Source: Flavobacteriia bacterium (GTDB taxonomy: Bacteria > Bacteroidota > Bacteroidia > Flavobacteriales_D > Crocinitomicaceae). Taken from it: a stretch of 56,453 nucleotides of DNA. The position numbers and the translations under genes were made by a program. Shown here one piece after another: positions 51,993 to 56,453 of the stretch (positions are counted from its first letter, which is position 1; every line of letters begins with the position of its first letter). The notes beneath the pieces are model-generated. The model did not search any database and was not told the origin of the DNA. It saw nothing but the letters and a program-made list of their open reading frames with translations. Location of the stretch: NCBI GenBank assembly GCA_947446925.1, contig CANFHU010000017.1, forward strand, positions 1-56,453, read 5' to 3'.

Positions 51993-52029
51993 CCTTAAAT
52001 TATGTTCCTTATTCTAATTTTTTATCCCA

Positions 52030-52098
52030 ACACATCCTTCACACGTCTCCCGTCACACGTCTCCCGTCACTCGTCTCCCGTCACTCCTCACACGTCAC
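52030..52098. repeat. cgtctcccgtcac-type interspersed repeat
   Basis: Five to six imperfect copies of cRcgtctcccgtcac in a row between the DUF2520 gene and the carbonic anhydrase gene, overlapping the stop of the latter. Same family as at 41667, 46520-46690 and 50700. Confidence 0.65.
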
Positions 52099-52687
52099 TC
52101 AGCTTATTCCATGTCTCAAACATCTTCTCTTGCGCTGGTCTATTTTCTTCTTCAAACTCCAAAGGTTCGCATTCTTTCAGTGTGTCATAACATTCACTTG
52201 GTAATTCTTGGTATAACTGGGTTCCACGCGTTTTCCAGTTCAACATTTCATCTGAAACTTGCTTGATAACTCTACCCGGATTTCCGACTACTAAACTACG
52301 TTTGGGAATAGTGGTTCGGGCAGGTATGAAGGATAATGCACCAATGATACATTCATCTTCAATAACTACGTCATCCATAACCACTGCATTCATTCCAATC
52401 AAACAATTTTCACCGATTGTTCCGCCATGTACAATTGCACCGTGACCAATATGCGCTCCTTTTTTGAGTAGGGTAGTCGTACCTGGAAACATGTGGATGG
52501 TGCAACTTTCTTGTACATTACATCCGTCTTCCAAAATGATTTTACCCCAGTCGCCACGAATGGTTGCGTGTGGACCAACATACACCTTTTCTCCAATAAT
52601 AACATTACCGATGATGGTTGCTTGCGGGTGAATATAACTCGATTTTTTGATCACAGGAATAAATCCATTAAACGAGAAAATTGCCAT
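52088..52687 (-). CDS. Gamma-carbonic-anhydrase family protein
   Basis: A 199-residue left-handed beta-helix protein with hexapeptide repeats (ATIIGNVIIGEKVYVGPHAT, IGHGAIVHGGTIGENCLIGM, DDVVIEDECIIGALSF). The metal-binding histidines lie in the HMFPGTTTLLKKGAHIGHGA and VHGG stretches, as in PaaY/YrdA-type proteins. It may hydrate CO2 or act as a thioesterase-like accessory protein. Short cgtctcccgtcac repeats directly downstream (52030-52098) run into the stop region. Confidence 0.9.
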   Translation of the reverse strand: MAIFSFNGFIPVIKKSSYIHPQATIIGNVIIGEKVYVGPHATIRGDWGKIILEDGCNVQESCTIHMFPGTTTLLKKGAHIGHGAIVHGGTIGENCLIGMNAVVMDDVVIEDECIIGALSFIPARTTIPKRSLVVGNPGRVIKQVSDEMLNWKTRGTQLYQELPSECYDTLKECEPLEFEEENRPAQEKMFETWNKLSDV

Positions 52688-52760
52688 AGAATCTAAATTT
52701 TAAACAAACATACTAAAGCTTTGTGTAAAATGCTTAATTTAGGCCGTAAATAGATTTAAA

Positions 52761-53414
52761 ATGAAAAAGTACAGACTTTTAGAAGGTAAAACATATATTA
52801 TTTTAACTTTTTGTTTGTTGCTTATTTCATTTCAATCCGTTCACAGCCAGATTTATGCTGGAATAGGATTGGATGCCATTAAAGGATTTACCGTTGCAAA
52901 TCCGTATGCTGGAATGAGTTTAATGTTGGAACGGCAAGAAGATGAACATTCTGTTTATGCGCGATTTTGTTCAACCTTGAGTAAAAATGAAAAACAAGAA
53001 TATTTAATCGTTGATACCATTGTTGGAAATTTAACTTACAGATACAACACTTTAGAAGTTGGTAGACGAAATTTTTACGGAGATGATTTAGAATATGGAC
53101 TTGGTTTTTTTACCGCAGAACATGTAACTATTTCGTATAATCGTGTAGGTATTAATTTCTTAAATGCACCATCAAATTATTCGCTTCCATCCACCATACC
53201 TGCAAGTGGAAATATTCTTTCCTTTGCAATTGGTGCAAATGCAGGCGTGCAATATGCTTTTGTTCGTGGAATATTATTTTCAGAAATCGGCTTTAATTAT
53301 TCACTTACAGGTGGAATGCCAAGTAATGCAACCGCACAAAGTACTAGTTCCTATAGTGGAATTACGTTTACAGCCAATTTTGGTGTCAAGAAAATGATCC
53401 GATACGATTATTAA
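52761..53414 (+). CDS. Exported hypothetical protein (217 aa)
   Basis: A signal peptide (TYIILTFCLLLISFQSVHSQ) precedes a beta-rich sequence with many Gly, Tyr and Asn residues (IYAGIGLDAIKGFTVANPYA; SFAIGANAGVQYAFVRGILF; a C-terminus ending FTANFGVKKMIRYDY). This looks like a small outer-membrane beta-barrel of the PorT-like type, but I cannot assign a family. Its stop overlaps the stop of the convergent msrBA gene by 4 bases. Confidence 0.65.
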   Translation: MKKYRLLEGKTYIILTFCLLLISFQSVHSQIYAGIGLDAIKGFTVANPYAGMSLMLERQEDEHSVYARFCSTLSKNEKQEYLIVDTIVGNLTYRYNTLEVGRRNFYGDDLEYGLGFFTAEHVTISYNRVGINFLNAPSNYSLPSTIPASGNILSFAIGANAGVQYAFVRGILFSEIGFNYSLTGGMPSNATAQSTSSYSGITFTANFGVKKMIRYDY

Positions 53415-54382
53415 AACCTTGGTTTTCTAGCGTGACAATAAGGTGTTCCACCAGTTTTTTCATAATACTGTTGGTGGTACGTCTCTGCGGACCAAAATTT
53501 AGTTGCTGGTCGTAAAGTTGTTGCAATTTTATACCCTTTATTTTCTAGTAAATGAATTAGTTTTTCTGTAATTTCTTTTTGTTGTTCAGACGTATAAAAA
53601 ACTACCGAAAGATATTGTTCTCCGATATCTCCACCCTGGCCATTCGTTTGGGTTGGGTCGTGAATTTCAAAGAATAATTTTGCAAGTGTTTCGTAGTTAG
53701 TTTTAGAAGGATCAAATGTTACTTCCATGGCTTCGATGTGTCCGGTAGTATGTGCGCAAACCTCTTTGTAAGTAGGATTTTCTTTGTGTCCACCGATATA
53801 ACCTACTTGTGTTTTAATTACACCAGGTGCATTTTGAAAATAGTATTCTACGCCCCAAAAACAACCACCAGCAAATATTGCAACCTCTGTTTTCGCTTTT
53901 TGTTGATTTTGAACATCTTCTTTTTTGATGAATTCCATTGAAATAGAGTTCACGCAATGACGTGTATCTTTTGCAGTAAATCCTTCGCCATAGAATACAT
54001 GTCCGAGGTGACCATCGCATTTTGCACAGACAATTTCTGTTCTGCGTCCATCTGCATCTACTAATTTTTTAACTCGACCAGGAATTTCTTGGTCAAAACT
54101 AGGCCAACCGCATCCAGAATGAAATTTACTTGTGGAGGTATACAATTCACTACCACATTGTTTACAGGTATATACGCCTTCTTCAAAATTATCCGTGTAT
54201 TGTCCGATAAAAGGCGCTTCCGTTCCTTTATAAAGTATCACTCGTTTTTCTTCAGCGGTTAATTCTTTTTTCATGACAGTATCTTTGGTTACTTTATTTT
54301 TTGGAAGTGGTTGTGAACAAGCGTTAAAACTGAAAACGCAAATCGTTAACAGCATTAAAAGTACATAGTTTTTTCGTTTCAT
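53411..54382 (-). CDS. Bifunctional methionine sulfoxide reductase (MsrB-MsrA), lipoprotein
   Basis: A 323-residue fusion. A lipoprotein signal with FNAC lipobox places it in the outer or inner membrane facing the periplasm. MsrB comes first (about 40-155), with zinc cysteines CKQC and CAKC and catalytic Cys in RHCVNSISMEF. MsrA follows (about 165-320), with the catalytic GGCFWGVEYYF and the distal EIHDPTQTNGQGGDIGEQYL. The domains reduce R- and S-methionine sulfoxide respectively. The order B-A with a lipobox is known from Bacteroidota. Confidence 0.95.
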   Translation of the reverse strand: MKRKNYVLLMLLTICVFSFNACSQPLPKNKVTKDTVMKKELTAEEKRVILYKGTEAPFIGQYTDNFEEGVYTCKQCGSELYTSTSKFHSGCGWPSFDQEIPGRVKKLVDADGRRTEIVCAKCDGHLGHVFYGEGFTAKDTRHCVNSISMEFIKKEDVQNQQKAKTEVAIFAGGCFWGVEYYFQNAPGVIKTQVGYIGGHKENPTYKEVCAHTTGHIEAMEVTFDPSKTNYETLAKLFFEIHDPTQTNGQGGDIGEQYLSVVFYTSEQQKEITEKLIHLLENKGYKIATTLRPATKFWSAETYHQQYYEKTGGTPYCHARKPRF

Positions 54383-54600
54383 AGTTTAATATTACGGATT
54401 CAATTATAATTTTAACTGCTTATCTTTTGTTTTCGTAGATGGATTAGGATAAATTAACAAATAGAAAATCGTATACATTAATTTTGTTTCATCATCGATG
54501 AATTTTCATTTAAATATCTAAACTCTATTTATTTAAAGGAAGTTTTCAACAGGTTTCTTTACATTAAGTTAATATTTATTTGAAAATCGAAAAAAAAAAA

Positions 54601-54631
54601 TTGAGTATTTTGTAGAATAGGTGTACTTTTG
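54601..54631 (+). promoter_or_regulatory. Promoter of pckA
   Basis: TTG at 54601-54603, a 20-base spacer, then TACTTTTG at 54624-54631, matching the Bacteroidota TTG/TAnnTTTG pair. It lies 39 bases before the ATG at 54670. Confidence 0.65.
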
Positions 54632-54669
54632 CATCCTAAATCAAAGCGAAAGCTATAAAAAAAGTACGT

Positions 54670-56286
54670 ATGAACGAATTTGGTAAACGCGGAAACAATG
54701 CCAATTTAAACGATTCTATAGGCCTAACTAACTTAGGTAATGTATTTTGGAATCTATCCCCAGCAGAATTAGTAGAAGACACAATCATCAGCGGTCAAGG
54801 AGTATTGACTGACACTGGTGCAATTGCTGTTGAAACAGGTGAGTTCACGGGACGATCTCCAAAGGACCGTTTTGTAGTGTTTGATGAGAAAACAGAAAAT
54901 TCTGTTTGGTGGGGGGATGTAAACATTAAGTTCTCGCAAGAGAAATTTGATGCGTTATATAACCGTATGAAAGCATATCTTTCAGAGAAAGACATGTATG
55001 TAAGAGATGCTTATGCTTGTGCAGATGATGCACACCGTTTAAACATTCGTGTAGTGACTGAATTTTCTTGGTCAAACATGTTTTGTTATAACATGTTCTT
55101 GCGTCCTACAGATGCTGAAATCGAAAACTTTAATCCAGAGTGGCATATCGTATGTGTTCCAGGATTTAAAGCAGATCCAGCGATTGATGGTACACGTCAA
55201 CACAATTTCGCTATTTTGAACTTCACGAAAAAAATGATTTTGATCGGAGGTACAGGATATACAGGTGAAATGAAAAAAGGAATTTTCTCTGTATTAAATT
55301 ACTTGTTACCACACGAAAAAAATGTATTGTCTATGCACTGTTCTGCGAACATTGGTAAAGATGGTGATACAGCAATTTTCTTCGGATTATCTGGAACAGG
55401 TAAAACGACGTTATCTTCAGATCCAAATCGTCAATTGATTGGGGATGATGAGCACGGATGGTCTGACAACACTGTTTTCAATTTTGAAGGTGGATGTTAT
55501 GCAAAAACAATCGATTTATCTCGTGAGAAAGAGCCACAAATTTTTGATGCCATTAAATTTGGTTCAATTTTAGAAAATATTGGATTTGTAGAAGGTACTT
55601 CTACACCAGATTACATGGATGGTTCTATTACAGAAAACACGCGTGTTTCTTATCCAATTAATTTTATTGAGAATACTGTAAATCCATCTATCGGATCTAC
55701 GCCAAAAAATATTTTCTTCTTAACTGCAGATGCATTTGGTGTATTGCCTCCAATCTCTCGTTTAACGAAAGAGCAAGCAATGTACCACTTCATGTCTGGT
55801 TACACAGCGAAAGTTGCAGGAACTGAAATGGGAATTACAGAACCAACAACCACTTTCTCTGCATGTTTCGGAAAAGCATTCTTACCATTACACCCAGCGA
55901 AATACGCTAAATTGTTAGGAGAGAAATTAGAAGGAACAGATATCAAAGTATGGTTAATCAACACTGGTTGGACTGGTGGATCTTACGGAGTAGGAAGTAG
56001 AATGAAACTTTCTTACACACGTCAGATGATTACTGCTGCTTTAGAAGGAAAATTAAACGATGTTGCTTTTGATACATTACCAGTTTTTGATTTAGCGATT
56101 CCAACATCTTGTGAAGGTGTTCCAGCTGAAATCTTAAACCCAAGAGGTACATGGGCAGATACAAACGCATACGATGAAACAGCAAATAACCTAGCTGGTC
56201 AATTCGTTAAAAACTTTGAGCAATACGCTTCTGAAACATCTGCGGATATTTTAGCTGCTGCGCCAAAAGTGAAACAAACAGTATAA
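54670..56286 (+). CDS. pckA: Phosphoenolpyruvate carboxykinase (ATP)
   Basis: A 538-residue enzyme converting oxaloacetate and ATP to phosphoenolpyruvate, ADP and CO2. It shows TGEFTGRSPKDRFVV, the substrate Arg and Lys region, the P-loop FGLSGTGKTTLSSD at about 238-251, the metal motif IGDDEHGWSD, the FEGGCYAKTIDLS region and the C-terminal NTGWTGGSYGVGSRM. Length is typical. It has its own promoter and terminator, so it is probably a single-gene unit. Confidence 0.97.
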   Translation: MNEFGKRGNNANLNDSIGLTNLGNVFWNLSPAELVEDTIISGQGVLTDTGAIAVETGEFTGRSPKDRFVVFDEKTENSVWWGDVNIKFSQEKFDALYNRMKAYLSEKDMYVRDAYACADDAHRLNIRVVTEFSWSNMFCYNMFLRPTDAEIENFNPEWHIVCVPGFKADPAIDGTRQHNFAILNFTKKMILIGGTGYTGEMKKGIFSVLNYLLPHEKNVLSMHCSANIGKDGDTAIFFGLSGTGKTTLSSDPNRQLIGDDEHGWSDNTVFNFEGGCYAKTIDLSREKEPQIFDAIKFGSILENIGFVEGTSTPDYMDGSITENTRVSYPINFIENTVNPSIGSTPKNIFFLTADAFGVLPPISRLTKEQAMYHFMSGYTAKVAGTEMGITEPTTTFSACFGKAFLPLHPAKYAKLLGEKLEGTDIKVWLINTGWTGGSYGVGSRMKLSYTRQMITAALEGKLNDVAFDTLPVFDLAIPTSCEGVPAEILNPRGTWADTNAYDETANNLAGQFVKNFEQYASETSADILAAAPKVKQTV

Positions 56287-56305
56287 TACCTTACTCTAAT
56301 AGAGA

Positions 56306-56342
56306 AAAGAGGCTGTCTCAAAAGGACAGCCTCTTTTTTTTT
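56306..56342 (+). terminator. Terminator after pckA
   Basis: gaggctgtc pairs with gacagcctc around a tcaaaag loop, followed by ten Ts. The sequence ggctgtctcaaaag also resembles ends of IS1182-type elements, whose transposase seems to start at 56415, so the hairpin could be the left end of that IS. Confidence 0.75.
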
Positions 56343-56414
56343 GCTTAAAAATCAGAATAATATTTTGTTATTAAATTGATAATCAGTATATTTAGTCTGT
56401 ATTATTGATTTTAT

Positions 56415-56453
56415 ATGGCAAAACGTTTTCCTACATTCAAACCATACAACCAA
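56415..56453 (+). CDS. Start of an IS1182-type transposase, cut by the window edge
   Basis: MAKRFPTFKPYNQ is all that is visible. The F-x-PYNQ start is a hallmark of IS1182-family transposases as I know them. With the possible terminal repeat at 56309-56333 it suggests an IS element entering the window from the right. Thirteen codons are too few for certainty. Confidence 0.5.
   Translation, partial: MAKRFPTFKPYNQ

Overview
The window comes from an AT-rich member of the Bacteroidota, most likely Flavobacteriales and possibly Crocinitomicaceae/Fluviicola-like. The grounds are the TAnnTTTG-type promoters with an upstream TTG, an ATP-type PEP carboxykinase, the adjacent aroQ and xerD genes, an MsrB-MsrA lipoprotein fusion, and Bacteroidota-only small families (DUF6934-, DUF6266- and DUF6943-like). 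The genus is an inference; I ran no searches.

Layout. (1) 1-2.1 kb is the edge of a type I restriction locus on the minus strand: the first codons of hsdR, a Cys-rich hypothetical gene, a broken RhuM-family gene and a BRO-N protein. (2) 2.35-10.6 kb is mostly housekeeping: M13 peptidase, ElaA-like acetyltransferase and acyl-CoA carboxylase beta subunit in one operon, then truC, a DUF559 gene inside a repeat-bounded element, a DEAD-box helicase and an MFS transporter. (3) 10.62-33.97 kb is an accessory island between two 20-bp direct repeats of the 3' end of tRNA-Lys(TTT). The tRNA is intact at the right end. The displaced 3' end at the left still adjoins a perfect terminator. The island holds a phage-like DUF6266 cassette, an Mrr-STAND NTPase (Avs-like), a trypsin-like protease, a deaminase-like two-gene cassette, an IS91-type element with a broken transposase, an OLD-family nuclease, a decayed conjugative or mobilizable segment, a Schlafen/AlbA_2 regulator, a broken NucA-type nuclease, an intact IS256 element, and an operon of three paralogous leucine-rich-repeat proteins around a PLD/J-domain fusion. 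An hsdM remnant is fused to the head of that operon. (4) 34.2-56.3 kb returns to core genes: aroQ, xerD, a DUF6934 locus, rimO, lgt, trhO, a beta-helix/membrane fusion, a hydrolase-TerB fusion, a D-threonine-aldolase-like enzyme, a PyrR-like gene, murQ, trmD, tsaC, kdsC, a DUF2520 protein, a gamma-carbonic anhydrase, msrBA and pckA. The start of an IS1182-type transposase lies at the right edge.

How it fits together. The island reads as a defence and mobile-element store at a tRNA attachment site. Most defence-like genes point the same way (minus), and some are separated by palindromic elements resembling integron attC sites. The least familiar parts are the LRR/PLD-J operon, the deaminase cassette and the DUF6266 cassette. 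Intergenic regions of the core part carry several families of interspersed repeats, and two of these appear to have entered coding sequence (lgt C-terminus; linker of the beta-helix fusion).
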